Shown one piece after another: positions 27,977-36,571 of a stretch of DNA of 64,000 nt. Positions within the stretch are counted from its first letter, which is position 1, and each line of letters begins with the position of its first letter. A program made the translations under genes and the position numbers. Source of the DNA: Lysobacter helvus (GTDB lineage: Bacteria > Pseudomonadota > Gammaproteobacteria > Xanthomonadales > Xanthomonadaceae); assembly GCF_018406645.1 (NCBI RefSeq), contig NZ_AP024546.1, positions 1,240,001-1,304,000 on the forward strand. The letters are read 5' to 3'. The notes under the pieces are model-generated. The model made no database searches. It saw only the letters and a list, made by a program, of their open reading frames with translations, and was not told the origin of the DNA.

Positions 27977-29026
27977 ATGGTTGATACGCCCCGCTCCGTT
28001 CCTTCCATCTCGCTGACCCGCCACCTCATCGAGGAAGAGCGCGCCGGCCACATCCAGGCCGACCTGCGCCTGCTGATCGAAGTCGTCGCGCGTGCGTGCA
28101 AGTCGATCTCGGTATCCGTCGCCAAGGGCGCGCTCGGTGGCGTGCTCGGCGAAGCCGGCAGCGGCAACATCCAGGGCGAGGCGCAGAAGAAGCTCGACGT
28201 CATCGCCAACGACGTGCTGCTCGAAGCCAATGCATGGGGCGGCCATCTCGCCGCGTGTGCGTCGGAAGAGATGGACCACTGCCAGCCGATCCCGGACGTC
28301 TATCCGCGCGGCGCGTACCTGTTGCTGTTCGATCCCCTCGACGGCAGCAGCAACATCGACGTCAACGTGTCGGTGGGCACCATCTTCTCGGTGCTGCGTT
28401 GCCCGGACGGCGTGACGCAGCCGGAAGACGTGCACTTCCTGCAGCCCGGCACCGCGCAGGTCGCGGCCGGCTACTGCATCTACGGGCCGAGCACGATGCT
28501 CGTGCTGACGATCGGCCACGGCACGCATGCGTTCACGCTGGATCGCGAGCAGGGGTCGTTCGTGCTCACCACGCGCGACATGCGCGTGCCGGCGGCGACG
28601 AAGGAATTCGCGATCAACATGTCGAACCAGCGCCACTGGGAAGCGCCGATGCAGGACTACGTGCGCGACCTGCTCGCGGGCGAGACCGGCCCGCGCGGCA
28701 AGAACTTCAACATGCGCTGGATCGCCAGCATGGTCGCCGACGTCCATCGCATCCTCACGCGCGGCGGCATCTTCATCTATCCGTGGGATCGCAAGGATCC
28801 GTCGAAGGCCGGCAAGCTGCGGCTGATGTACGAAGCCAACCCGATGAGCCTCCTGATCGAACAGGCCGGAGGCGCCGCCACCGACGGCCGCACGCGTTTG
28901 CTGGATGTCGCGCCCACGCACCTGCACCAGCGCGTGCCGGTGTTCCTGGGCTCGCGCGAGGAAGTGGAAGCGGCGACGCAGTACCATCGCGCGCACGACG
29001 CCAAGGGCGCGCCCGCGGTCGCGTGA
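27977..29026 (+). CDS. fbp: Fructose-1,6-bisphosphatase, class I
   Basis: Fbp hydrolyses fructose-1,6-bisphosphate in gluconeogenesis in the cytosol. The 349-residue protein carries the class I metal-binding motif [11 protein letters not shown], the preceding EEMDHC region, and C-terminal [21 protein letters not shown] with GRTRLLDV. Length is normal. A -10-like GACAAT (27939-27944) lies 32 bp upstream of the ATG, suggesting its own promoter. It is convergent with the response-regulator gene, whose stop is 9 bp away. Confidence 0.97.
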   Translation: MVDTPRSVPSISLTRHLIEEERAGHIQADLRLLIEVVARACKSISVSVAKGALGGVLGEAGSGNIQGEAQKKLDVIANDVLLEANAWGGHLAACASEEMDHCQPIPDVYPRGAYLLLFDPLDGSSNIDVNVSVGTIFSVLRCPDGVTQPEDVHFLQPGTAQVAAGYCIYGPSTMLVLTIGHGTHAFTLDREQGSFVLTTRDMRVPAATKEFAINMSNQRHWEAPMQDYVRDLLAGETGPRGKNFNMRWIASMVADVHRILTRGGIFIYPWDRKDPSKAGKLRLMYEANPMSLLIEQAGGAATDGRTRLLDVAPTHLHQRVPVFLGSREEVEAATQYHRAHDAKGAPAVA

Positions 29027-29035
29027 CCTCGGCGG

Positions 29036-29455
29036 CTAGTCTTCCAGCCACTGCCCCTTGAGGCGCCGCATGTCTTCGACGAAGCGTGCGAAGTCCACGG
29101 GTTTCTGCAGGTAACTGTCGACGCCGGACGCGAAGCTGGTGTCGATGTCGAAGGGTTCGCCGCTGCTGCTCAGCGCGACCACCGGAAGGTCGCGGAAGGC
29201 GTCTTCCGCGCGGATGGCCTGCATCACGTCGCGGCCGTCCAGCTTGGGCAGGTTGAGGTCCAGCAACACGAGCGCGGGCTTCAGTGTGCGATCGCGGCCG
29301 GCATGCACGCCGCGCGCGAACAGCCAGTCGAGCGCCAGCGCGCCGTCGTGCACGACCACCAGCGGATGCACGATGCCGGCTTCGTCGAACGCCAGGCGCG
29401 TGAGTTCGATGTCGTCGAGGTTGTCTTCGACGAGCAGCACGGGTGCGAGCGTCAC
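29036..29455 (-). CDS. Single-domain response regulator (Rcp1-like)
   Basis: This 139-residue protein is one REC domain with no output domain. The acidic pair Glu10/Asp11, phospho-acceptor Asp66 in LVLLDLNLPKLDG and Lys118 in YLQKPV are all present. The insertion between helix 2 and strand 3 (ARGVHAGRDRTLKP) is typical of phytochrome-partner regulators such as Rcp1. It should pass phosphate on, or act by protein contact. GTG start at 29455 overlaps the kinase stop by 4 bp (GTGA), so the kinase is the likely partner. Confidence 0.9.
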   Translation of the reverse strand: MTLAPVLLVEDNLDDIELTRLAFDEAGIVHPLVVVHDGALALDWLFARGVHAGRDRTLKPALVLLDLNLPKLDGRDVMQAIRAEDAFRDLPVVALSSSGEPFDIDTSFASGVDSYLQKPVDFARFVEDMRRLKGQWLED

Positions 29456-30225
29456 GACGCGTCTCCATCGGGCAGCCACGCCTGCACGTGCACGCCACCG
29501 TTCGGCACGCCTTCGAGCGCGAGCGTGCCGCCGTGCCGCGCGAGGATGCGGCGCGCGATGGCGAGGCCGAGGCCGGCGCCGTTCGGAAAATCGGCGGCGT
29601 GCAAGCGCTGGAACGGCTCGCCGAGCTTCCCCGCGTGCTGCATGTCGAAGCCGATGCCCGCGTCGCGGATGTGCAGGCGCATGCCGTCCGGCGTGCGTTC
29701 GCCGTCGATGCGCAAGGCGACGGGGGCGTCTGGGCGCGCGTAGGTCCACGCGTTGTGGAGCAGTTCGTGCAGCGCGGTCTTCAGCAGGCGTTCGTCGCCG
29801 ATCGCCTGCAGGCCGGGGGCGATCGCGATGTCGGCGTCGCGCGCGGGCCTGGCGTCGCGCAGTTCGGCGACGCACCAGTCGGCGAGCAATGTCAGGTCGA
29901 CGGGCGCACGTTGCATCGGGGCGCTGCCGGCATTGAGGTAGGCCTGCAGGCGCGCGGTGAGCCGCGCGATGCGCGCGCCGGCGTCGCGCACGCGGCGCAG
30001 GTGGTCGCGCGCGGTGTCGTCCAATGCGTCGCCGCTGCGTTGTTCGACCAGGTACGCGAAGCTGTCGATGGTGCGCAGCGGTGCACGCAGGTCGTGCGAC
30101 AGGCCCAGCGCGAGCGTGGCGTGTTCGGCGCGCAGGGCGGCGCATTCGGCTTCGAGCGCGCGCACGCGGTCGGCGAGCGCGGCGTCGGTGAAGGCATCGG
30201 TTTGCGGCGGAAGGTGCGAAGTCAC
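29452..30225 (-). CDS. Soluble sensor-less histidine kinase
   Basis: This 257-residue cytosolic kinase has a short coiled-coil N-terminus (LADRVRALEAECAALRAEH), a HisKA domain with His44 in LGLSHDLRAPLRTIDSFAYL, and an HATPase domain with N box LHELLHNAWTYA, DAGIGFD and a GAGLGLAIARRI G2 box. There is no PAS, GAF, phytochrome or membrane segment, although the HisKA and its partner regulator are of the phytochrome type. GTG at 30225 was chosen. The frame is open another 82 codons, but that part overlaps the radical SAM gene region and looks non-coding. The input may come from another protein. Confidence 0.85.
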   Translation of the reverse strand: MTSHLPPQTDAFTDAALADRVRALEAECAALRAEHATLALGLSHDLRAPLRTIDSFAYLVEQRSGDALDDTARDHLRRVRDAGARIARLTARLQAYLNAGSAPMQRAPVDLTLLADWCVAELRDARPARDADIAIAPGLQAIGDERLLKTALHELLHNAWTYARPDAPVALRIDGERTPDGMRLHIRDAGIGFDMQHAGKLGEPFQRLHAADFPNGAGLGLAIARRILARHGGTLALEGVPNGGVHVQAWLPDGDAS

Positions 30226-30286
30226 GGTGGGGGCCGGCGACGACGAAGGCCCGAGTGTACGCAACCGGCGCGCGGCCGGGGTGGCC

Positions 30287-31390
30287 TCAGAACAATTCGG
30301 CCTGCGGCGACGGCTTGCGCGGCGGGACGAAGTGGCTGGCATCCAGGGGCGGCAGGCGCCCGAACCCGAGCCGCGCATGCGCCTTGCGGAAACGCTGCTG
30401 GAGCAGCTGGGCGAACGGACCTTCGCCGCGCATGCGCGTGCCGAACCGACTGTCGTAGTCCTTGCCGCCACGCATCTGGCGGATCAGGCTCATCACGTGC
30501 GCGGCGCGCTCGGGATAGTGCAGCTCGAGCCATTCGCGCCACACGTCCTTGAGCTCGTGCGGCAGGCGCAGCAGCGTGTAGCCCGCGGCGCCGGCGCCGT
30601 GATCCTTCGCGGCTTCGAGGATGTGTTCGAGTTCGTGGTCCGTGATCATCGGAATGACGGGCGCCACCATGACGCCGACCGGCACGCCGGCCTCGTGCAG
30701 CGCACGCATCGCGCGCAGCTTGCCGTGCGGTGCGGTGGCGCGCGGTTCCATCTTCGATGCCAGGTGGTTGTCGAGCGTTGTGATCGAGAAGTACACGCTG
30801 ACGAGGCGGTCCTTCGCCATGCGGGCGAGCAGGTCGACGTCGCGTTCGATCAGGCCGCTCTTGGTGACGAAGCTGACGGGGTGTTTCGTTTCGGCGAGCA
30901 CTTCCAGGACATCGCGCGTGATGTGGTAGCGGCGCTCGATGGGCTGGTAGGCATCGGTGTTGATGCCGAGGGCCATCGGTTCGGCGACGTAACCGGGTTT
31001 GGCGAGTTCCGCGCGCAGGCGTTCGACGGCGTTGGTCTTCGCGTAGAGCTTCGTTTCGAAATCGAGGCCGGGCGAGAGATCCAGGTACGCATGCGAGGGA
31101 CGCGCGAAGCAGTACACGCATCCGTGCTCGCAGCCGCGATAGGGATTGAGCGAGACGTTGAAGCCGACGTCAGGCGAGTCGTTGCGCGTGACGATGGAGC
31201 GCGCGCGTTCTTCGGTGACGTGCGTGGCGGGGTGCGGCGGCAGCGCATCGCTGCCGTCGATCGATTCGTCGTACACCGATCCCCAGCCATCGTCCTCGCC
31301 GGTACGGGTCGTTTTCTCGAACCGTCCCGCCACCCGCGAGGCCGCACCCCGGCCCTTGATCGGCGCGGTTGCCTTGCGCGCGTCGTCCAC
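30287..31390 (-). CDS. PA0069-family radical SAM protein
   Basis: This 367-residue protein belongs to the PA0069/Rv2578c-type radical SAM family, related to spore photoproduct lyase (SplB-like). The [4Fe-4S] cysteines are Cys87, Cys91 and Cys94 in YRGCEHGCVYCFARPSH. LGINTDAYQPIER and SFVTKSGLIERDVDLL are family signatures. The reaction is not known; a DNA- or RNA-related role is only suggested by SplB likeness. GTG at 31390 gives the usual VDDARKATAPIKGRGAAS-type start. It is divergent from cls, with 54 bp between the starts. Confidence 0.88.
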   Translation of the reverse strand: MDDARKATAPIKGRGAASRVAGRFEKTTRTGEDDGWGSVYDESIDGSDALPPHPATHVTEERARSIVTRNDSPDVGFNVSLNPYRGCEHGCVYCFARPSHAYLDLSPGLDFETKLYAKTNAVERLRAELAKPGYVAEPMALGINTDAYQPIERRYHITRDVLEVLAETKHPVSFVTKSGLIERDVDLLARMAKDRLVSVYFSITTLDNHLASKMEPRATAPHGKLRAMRALHEAGVPVGVMVAPVIPMITDHELEHILEAAKDHGAGAAGYTLLRLPHELKDVWREWLELHYPERAAHVMSLIRQMRGGKDYDSRFGTRMRGEGPFAQLLQQRFRKAHARLGFGRLPPLDASHFVPPRKPSPQAELF

Positions 31391-31444
31391 GGCGCTAGGG
31401 TACGCTCGCGCGGTCGCAACGCGTGCGACACGCCTGAACCTTTC

Positions 31445-32875
31445 ATGCTCGCCACCCTCGTCGCTGCCTGGCACTGGCTGCTCGCGATCCCGAACCTCGG
31501 CGTCTACCTGACGGTGGGCTGGGCGGCGTACCTCGTGGGCCTGGGCAGCTGGATCGTGCTGCAGAAACGCGAGCCGGCGGCGACGATGAGCTGGCTGCTG
31601 GGCCTGGCGCTGCTGCCGTACGTGGGCTTCATCATCTACCACTACCTCGGGCCGCAGCGGATCACGCGGCACCGGATCCGGCGCGCGCGCAGCCGTGCGC
31701 CGAAGCTGTCGGCGACGACGCCGGGCGACCTCATCGCGCGCGAGTTGTCGCGCCTGGGCGTGTCGACCACCAGCCTGCCGCCGACCACCGCGACCGACGT
31801 GCGCCTGCTGCTCGATGGTGGTGCGAAGTACACCGCGCTGCTGGAGGACGTCGCGAAGGCGCAGCATTCGATCGATGTCGAGTACTACATTTTCCTGGCC
31901 GATCGCACCGGCACGGCGCTGCGCGATGCCTTGATCGAACGCGCTGCTGCAGGCGTGCAGGTGCGCTTGCTGCTGGATGCGGTGGGCTCGGCGAAGACGA
32001 AGTCGCGCTTCTTCGACCCGCTGCTCGAAGCGGGCGGGCAGTTCTCGTGGTTCCATCCGATGCGGCTCGGGCGGTTCTGGCGCCGGCCGTGGCTCAACAT
32101 GCGCACGCATCGCAAGATCGTCGTGATCGACGGATGCATCGGCTACACGGGTGGCATCAACGTCACCGACGAAGAGGACGAGCGCCTGCGCAGCGATGCG
32201 TATCGCGACGTGCACGTGCGCGTCGAAGGCGAAGTGACGCGCGCGCTGCAGGCGGTGTTCGTAGAAGACTGGGCGTATGCCACCGGGCATCCGCCGGTGA
32301 TGCCGCCGGCGCCGGCGTTCGCGACGGGCGACTATCCGGTGCAGGTGGTGGCCTCGGGCCCGGATTCGCCGTGGGAGGCGATCCACCGGTTGCACGTGGG
32401 CGCGATCCATTCCGCGCAGCGCCGCGTGTGGCTGACCACGCCGTATTTCGTGCCGGGCGAGGCAGCGATGATGGCGCTGACCTCCGCGGCGCTGGGCGGT
32501 CTGGACGTGCGCTTGCTCGTGCCGAAGATGAGCGATTCGAAGCTGGTGACCTACGCGGCGCGGTCGTATTTCGACGACCTGCTGGCCGCGGGCGTGCGCG
32601 TGTACGAATACGGCCCGCGCCTGCTCCACAGCAAGACGCTGCTGGTCGACGACACGCTGGCCATCATCGGCAGCGCCAATTTCGACCACCGCAGTTTCCG
32701 GCTCAACTTCGAGGTGTCGCTGCTGTTCCACGACGCGCGGGTGGCCTCGGAACTGGAACGGGTGATCGAACTGGATTTCGCCCTGGCGCCCCGCGTGCGC
32801 GACGACCGGGCGCGTCCGTTATGGCGGTCACGATTGCCGGAAGCGCTCGCCCGGCTGGTGTCGCCCCTGCTGTGA
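31445..32875 (+). CDS. cls: Cardiolipin synthase
   Basis: Cls joins two phosphatidylglycerol molecules into cardiolipin at the inner membrane. The 476-residue protein has two N-terminal membrane helices (about 13-35 and 48-66) and two phospholipase-D HKD motifs: His222-Lys224-Asp229 in THRKIVVIDG, and His395-Lys397-Asp402 in HSKTLLVDD, each followed by a Gly/Asn motif (GGIN, GSANFD). Length is typical of ClsA-type enzymes. The ATG at 31445 lies 54 bp from the divergent radical SAM start. Confidence 0.95.
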   Translation: MLATLVAAWHWLLAIPNLGVYLTVGWAAYLVGLGSWIVLQKREPAATMSWLLGLALLPYVGFIIYHYLGPQRITRHRIRRARSRAPKLSATTPGDLIARELSRLGVSTTSLPPTTATDVRLLLDGGAKYTALLEDVAKAQHSIDVEYYIFLADRTGTALRDALIERAAAGVQVRLLLDAVGSAKTKSRFFDPLLEAGGQFSWFHPMRLGRFWRRPWLNMRTHRKIVVIDGCIGYTGGINVTDEEDERLRSDAYRDVHVRVEGEVTRALQAVFVEDWAYATGHPPVMPPAPAFATGDYPVQVVASGPDSPWEAIHRLHVGAIHSAQRRVWLTTPYFVPGEAAMMALTSAALGGLDVRLLVPKMSDSKLVTYAARSYFDDLLAAGVRVYEYGPRLLHSKTLLVDDTLAIIGSANFDHRSFRLNFEVSLLFHDARVASELERVIELDFALAPRVRDDRARPLWRSRLPEALARLVSPLL

Positions 32876-32915
32876 GCGGCGTAAACTCCGACCCGTCCAG
32901 ACGAGGGGTCACCAC

Positions 32916-33176
32916 ATGCATTGGCTGATGTTGGCGTTGGCGATCGGGGCCATGGCGGTCGCTGCCACGACGAGCTCCGGCGTGCTGATGGGCGTGTGCC
33001 TGCTGGCCGCGCTGCTGCTGATGGTCGCGTGGGTGCTGGGCCTGTACGCGGCGCGCGCCGGCGCCCGCAGCCGCGACGACATCGCGATGATCGATCCGGT
33101 CGAACTGCGCCGACTGCGCGAGCAGGCCGAAGCGCGCAAGGCCGCCGCCTCGCAGGCCGAGCCGCCCGCGTCGTGA
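32916..33176 (+). CDS. Small two-helix membrane protein
   Basis: This 86-residue protein has two hydrophobic helices (about 2-19 and 23-47) followed by a charged, helical C-terminal tail (PVELRRLREQAEARKAAASQ). It lies 40 bp after cls and 27 bp before pdxJ. A TAAACT -10-like hexamer (32883-32888) lies 28 bp upstream. No family recognised. The coding call rests on the clear membrane pattern and tight fit between known genes. Confidence 0.65.
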   Translation: MHWLMLALAIGAMAVAATTSSGVLMGVCLLAALLLMVAWVLGLYAARAGARSRDDIAMIDPVELRRLREQAEARKAAASQAEPPAS

Positions 33177-33203
33177 GTTCCGCGGCGCGGTAAGCTCCGC
33201 GCC

Positions 33204-33959
33204 ATGCCGACCCAGCTGAGCGTCAACGTCAACAAGATTGCGGTGCTGCGCAATTCGCGCGGCGGCGACGAGCCGGATGTCGTGCGTGCGGCCAGCACGT
33301 GCCTGGATGCGGGCGCACACGGGATCACGGTGCATCCGCGGCCCGATGCGCGGCACATCCGCGCAGAAGACGTCTACGCGCTCGCGGTGCTCACGCAATC
33401 GCGCGGCGTGGAATTCAATCTCGAAGGCAATCCGTTCGCGCCGCCGCGCGTGGGATATCCGGGGTTCGCGGCCTTGTGCGGCGATGTCCGCCCGGCGCAG
33501 GCGACGTTGGTGCCGGATTCGGACGGGCAGATCACGTCGGACCACGGGTTCGATTTTTCAGGCGACCTGGGCGCGTTGCGCGAACGCGTCGCGGAGCTGC
33601 GTGCGTTGGGATGTCGCGTGAGTTTGTTCGTCGATGCGGGATGCCCGGACGTGGAGCGCGCCGCTGAAGTCGGCGCGCAGCGCATCGAGTTGTATACGGG
33701 GCCGTTCGCGGCGGCGCATGCGGGCGGCGATGCGCGCGCGGCGATCGCGTTGTGCGCGGAAACGGCGCGGCGTGCGCAGGCCGTGGGGCTTGGCGTCAAT
33801 GCCGGGCATGACTTGAGCCAAGGGAATCTCGCGGCGTTCCTGCAGGGCGTGCCGGACGTGCTCGAGGTGTCGATCGGGCACGCGCTGATCGGCGATGCCT
33901 TGTATGCCGGGCTGGATGCGACAGTGCGACGTTACCTGGAAGCGATCGCGCACGGGTGA
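33204..33959 (+). CDS. pdxJ: Pyridoxine 5'-phosphate synthase
   Basis: PdxJ condenses aminoacetone phosphate with deoxyxylulose phosphate to make pyridoxine phosphate (vitamin B6). The 251-residue protein shows [39 protein letters not shown] at the active site, [11 protein letters not shown] and the late [13 protein letters not shown] and [13 protein letters not shown] motifs. It lies next to the exb genes, as reported for Xanthomonas. Supply of PLP would serve the dehydratase-like enzyme in this window among many others. Confidence 0.96.
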   Translation: MPTQLSVNVNKIAVLRNSRGGDEPDVVRAASTCLDAGAHGITVHPRPDARHIRAEDVYALAVLTQSRGVEFNLEGNPFAPPRVGYPGFAALCGDVRPAQATLVPDSDGQITSDHGFDFSGDLGALRERVAELRALGCRVSLFVDAGCPDVERAAEVGAQRIELYTGPFAAAHAGGDARAAIALCAETARRAQAVGLGVNAGHDLSQGNLAAFLQGVPDVLEVSIGHALIGDALYAGLDATVRRYLEAIAHG

Positions 33960-34000
33960 GGCGCGTGCGCTTGTGCGACACGGGATTCCGTCGCGCGCAC

Positions 34001-34029
34001 AAAAAAAGACGCCGCCTTGCGGCGGCGTC
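34001..34029 (-). terminator. Intrinsic terminator of the tonB-exb operon
   Basis: GACGCCGCC/GGCGGCGTC (34008-34029), a 9-bp perfect stem with a 4-base loop, is followed on the reverse strand by seven T (34001-34007). It lies 42 bp after the exbD2 stop. On the forward strand it has no T run, so it serves mainly the exb side. Confidence 0.88.
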
Positions 34030-34070
34030 GAAACCAGATAGGTAAAGCGTATGCGTCTGTGTTTGGTGCG

Positions 34071-34487
34071 TCAGCCCTTCTGCACGAAACCGATCTTGAT
34101 CATGCCCGCGTTCTTCGCGGAGGCCAGGACCTTGGCCAGCACGCCGTAATCGGCGTCCGGGCTCGTATCGATTTCAAGCTGCGGCTGGTTGGTGGGGTCG
34201 CGATTCACTTCGACCTCCATCAGGTTTTCGAGCGCCGAGATCGGCTGCGCCGCTTCGTTCCAGAACACCTGGCCCGAAGCGTCGATGCGCAGGGCGATCG
34301 GCGGCGGCGGTTCCTTGGTCTGCGGCGGCGGGTTGGTCGACTTCTGCGGGAGGTCGATGTCGATCGGGTACGACAACGTGGGCGCCGTCACCATGAAGAT
34401 GATCAGCAGCACCAGCATCACGTCGACGAGCGGCGTGACGTTGATATCGGCCATCGGGCCACCGCCGCCACCGGAACTAAATGCCAT
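34071..34487 (-). CDS. exbD2: Biopolymer transport protein ExbD (second copy)
   Basis: ExbD works with ExbB to turn the proton gradient into TonB motion. The 138-residue copy has a short Gly-rich N-tail, one membrane helix with the essential Asp ([20 protein letters not shown]), and a periplasmic domain. Compared with the upstream copy it has a Pro-rich segment ([12 protein letters not shown]) and a different C-terminus. In Xanthomonas campestris a second exbD in this position was reported to be dispensable for iron uptake but needed for plant responses. It lies 17 bp after exbD1. Confidence 0.92.
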   Translation of the reverse strand: MAFSSGGGGGPMADINVTPLVDVMLVLLIIFMVTAPTLSYPIDIDLPQKSTNPPPQTKEPPPPIALRIDASGQVFWNEAAQPISALENLMEVEVNRDPTNQPQLEIDTSPDADYGVLAKVLASAKNAGMIKIGFVQKG

Positions 34488-34504
34488 GTCTTATTCCTCC
34501 CGGC

Positions 34505-34927
34505 TCACTGCCGTTCTTTCTCGGCGACGAAGCCGACCTTGCGCATGCCCTGGTTCTGGGCGATCTGCACGATTTCCTGCACCACGCGGTACTTCGTGGT
34601 CCGGTCGCCGCGCACGTTGATGGGCGGCTGCGGGGTCTTCTGGGCCTCGACCGAGAGCTTGCTCTCGACCTGGTCCTTCGTGGTCGGCTGATCGTTCCAG
34701 TACAGGTTGCCGGCCTCCGTCACCGTGATGGTGATCGGCTGCACGACAATCGGCTTGGTCTCGATGTTGTTGAGCGTCGCCTTGGGCAACTCCACCTTGA
34801 CCTTATGCGACATCAAGGGCGCGGTGATCATGAAGATGATCAGCAGCACCAACATGACGTCCACGAGGGGCGTCACATTGATTTCGGCCATGGGGCCGCC
34901 GCTTTCGTTGCCAGAACTGAAGGCCAT
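34505..34927 (-). CDS. exbD1: Biopolymer transport protein ExbD (first copy)
   Basis: This 140-residue ExbD has the single helix with the proton-carrying Asp ([20 protein letters not shown]) and a periplasmic part with PITITVTEAGNLYWNDQP. With ExbB it forms the inner-membrane motor that drives TonB. It is co-directional with exbB (29 bp upstream) and exbD2. The N-terminal 33 residues are nearly the same in both ExbD copies, whereas the periplasmic parts differ. Confidence 0.94.
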   Translation of the reverse strand: MAFSSGNESGGPMAEINVTPLVDVMLVLLIIFMITAPLMSHKVKVELPKATLNNIETKPIVVQPITITVTEAGNLYWNDQPTTKDQVESKLSVEAQKTPQPPINVRGDRTTKYRVVQEIVQIAQNQGMRKVGFVAEKERQ

Positions 34928-34956
34928 GGGCGTACTCCGTCAGGTTGCTCGACTGC

Positions 34957-35727
34957 TCAGCGCTTGACCGGGATTTCGCCGACGCGCGCGCCGGTGGCGA
35001 AGAAGTCGTGCAGGTCATGCGCGAACGTGTCGAACTTGCTGTTCGTGACGCGGTTGAGGCGCACGAAGAAGTTGTACGCGAGCACCGCCGGGATGGCGAC
35101 GAACAGACCGACGGCGGTCATGATCAGCGCTTCACCCACGGGGCCGGCGACCGCGTCGATCGACGCCTGGCCGGTGGCACCGATCTTGATCAGCGCGCCG
35201 TAGATGCCCCACACGGTACCGAGCAGGCCGACGAACGGCGCGGTCGAACCGACGGTGGCGAGCACGGTCAGGCCGTTCTCGAGGCGCGAGGATTCGCGGG
35301 TCACGCCCTGGCGCAGCGCGCGGTCAACGAACTCCGAGCGGTTCAGCGACTCGACGAGGCGCGAACCTTCGTGACGCTGGTGGTGCGCGGCGGCCTGGGC
35401 AGCGTCGAGCGCGATCTTCGAGAACGGTTCGCTCTTGTTCTGCTCTTCCATGAAGCGGATCGCGTCCTGCGCGTTCGGGGTTTCCCAGAACGTGGTGACG
35501 ACACGATCGGCGCTGCCACGCAGGCGGACGTTCTTGATGAGGTTGATCACGATCCAGTACCACGACATCGCGGACATGATCACGAGGGTGGTGGCCACGA
35601 CCAGCTGGACGACGTAGTCACCCGGATGCGCAAGCATCTCGCGGGCCAGATGGTCGACGCCCATCTGCTTGAGCGCGTCGGCGTTGCTTCCGGTCGCAGC
35701 AACGGCGTTGGTGGTTTCCTGCAGCAT
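34957..35727 (-). CDS. exbB: Biopolymer transport protein ExbB (MotA/TolQ/ExbB channel)
   Basis: ExbB is the pentameric channel part of the TonB motor. The 256-residue product has an N-terminal periplasmic segment, a first membrane helix (VVQLVVATTLVIMSAMSWYW), and the MotA/TolQ/ExbB signature GLTVLATVGSTAPFVGLLGTVWGI. A third helix (ALIMTAVGLFVAIPAVLAYNFF) follows. The gene lies 48 bp after the tonB stop, on the same strand. Length is in the normal range. Confidence 0.95.
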   Translation of the reverse strand: MLQETTNAVAATGSNADALKQMGVDHLAREMLAHPGDYVVQLVVATTLVIMSAMSWYWIVINLIKNVRLRGSADRVVTTFWETPNAQDAIRFMEEQNKSEPFSKIALDAAQAAAHHQRHEGSRLVESLNRSEFVDRALRQGVTRESSRLENGLTVLATVGSTAPFVGLLGTVWGIYGALIKIGATGQASIDAVAGPVGEALIMTAVGLFVAIPAVLAYNFFVRLNRVTNSKFDTFAHDLHDFFATGARVGEIPVKR

Positions 35728-35775
35728 GACGCTTACCTTCTGTCTGGAAAGAATGGAATTACGAGGGGAGCAAAG

Positions 35776-36426
35776 TTACTTGAGGTCCAGCGGCAACACA
35801 CCCGAGCCAGGAGCGCCCGGGCACAACTTGATACGGCGGGCCCAGCTCTGTGCGGCACGGTCCACGTTGCGGTCGCGACTGCTCTGCTGGACTTCGGCGC
35901 TGGTGACGGTGCCGTCGGCCTGGAAGGCCAGCAGCAGCTTCATCGAACCCTGGATCCGCGCACGGCCGACTGCGGCCTGCAACGGTGCCAGCGGGGGCAT
36001 CACGCAGATGCTCGCACGCAAGTCGCTCGAATCGCGTGCAGGACCTGCGGGCGCGGCCGGCGGCGCGGGCGGCGCCGGCGGCGGGGCCTGCACGTCGACC
36101 GGCGAGGGCTCGTCGAACACGACCGGCGGCTCTTCCGGCGGCGGCGGCAACGGGCTCGGCTTCGGCACGGTCTGCGGCTTGAGCTGGATCGTCTTGGGCG
36201 GTTCCGGCGGCGGCGGCGGCGGCGGCGGGGGCGGCGGCGGCGGCTTGATGAAGTTGACCAGGGTCACTTCCTCCTCCTCCACCTGGGCGCCCGGGGGGGC
36301 CACCGGCATGAGCAGCAGCATCAGCGCCGCCACATGCAGTGCGATCACGAAAGAGATGCCGGCAATGCGAGGCCAGTTGAGGGACTGGCGGTCGCTCTTG
36401 TCGGTATGCGGCGAGTGTTCCGTCAT
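35776..36426 (-). CDS. tonB: TonB energy-transducing protein
   Basis: TonB carries energy from ExbBD to outer-membrane receptors. The 216-residue protein has one N-terminal membrane helix (about 21-42, with His31), an acidic patch (VEEEEVTL), then a run of 13 prolines (62-74) and further Pro-rich parts (PPPAPPAPPAAP). The C-terminal TonB domain (about 150-216) contains GSMKLLLAFQADGTVTSAEV. The ATG at 36426 gives a normal cytoplasmic N-tail; the frame is open 17 codons further. It heads the tonB-exbB-exbD1-exbD2 cluster. Confidence 0.93.
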   Translation of the reverse strand: MTEHSPHTDKSDRQSLNWPRIAGISFVIALHVAALMLLLMPVAPPGAQVEEEEVTLVNFIKPPPPPPPPPPPPPEPPKTIQLKPQTVPKPSPLPPPPEEPPVVFDEPSPVDVQAPPPAPPAPPAAPAGPARDSSDLRASICVMPPLAPLQAAVGRARIQGSMKLLLAFQADGTVTSAEVQQSSRDRNVDRAAQSWARRIKLCPGAPGSGVLPLDLK

Positions 36427-36571
36427 GCGCGAGGCTCGGGGGTGAGGGCCCGACGCCATGGTCGCGCCGGATTGCAATGCAGGCCGTCACGTAGGCGGCC
36501 GCGGGAATTTCCAAGGATATACCAACTCCGCGGGCTGACACCAATGCCAAACCCGCGGTCTGTGATGGTGC

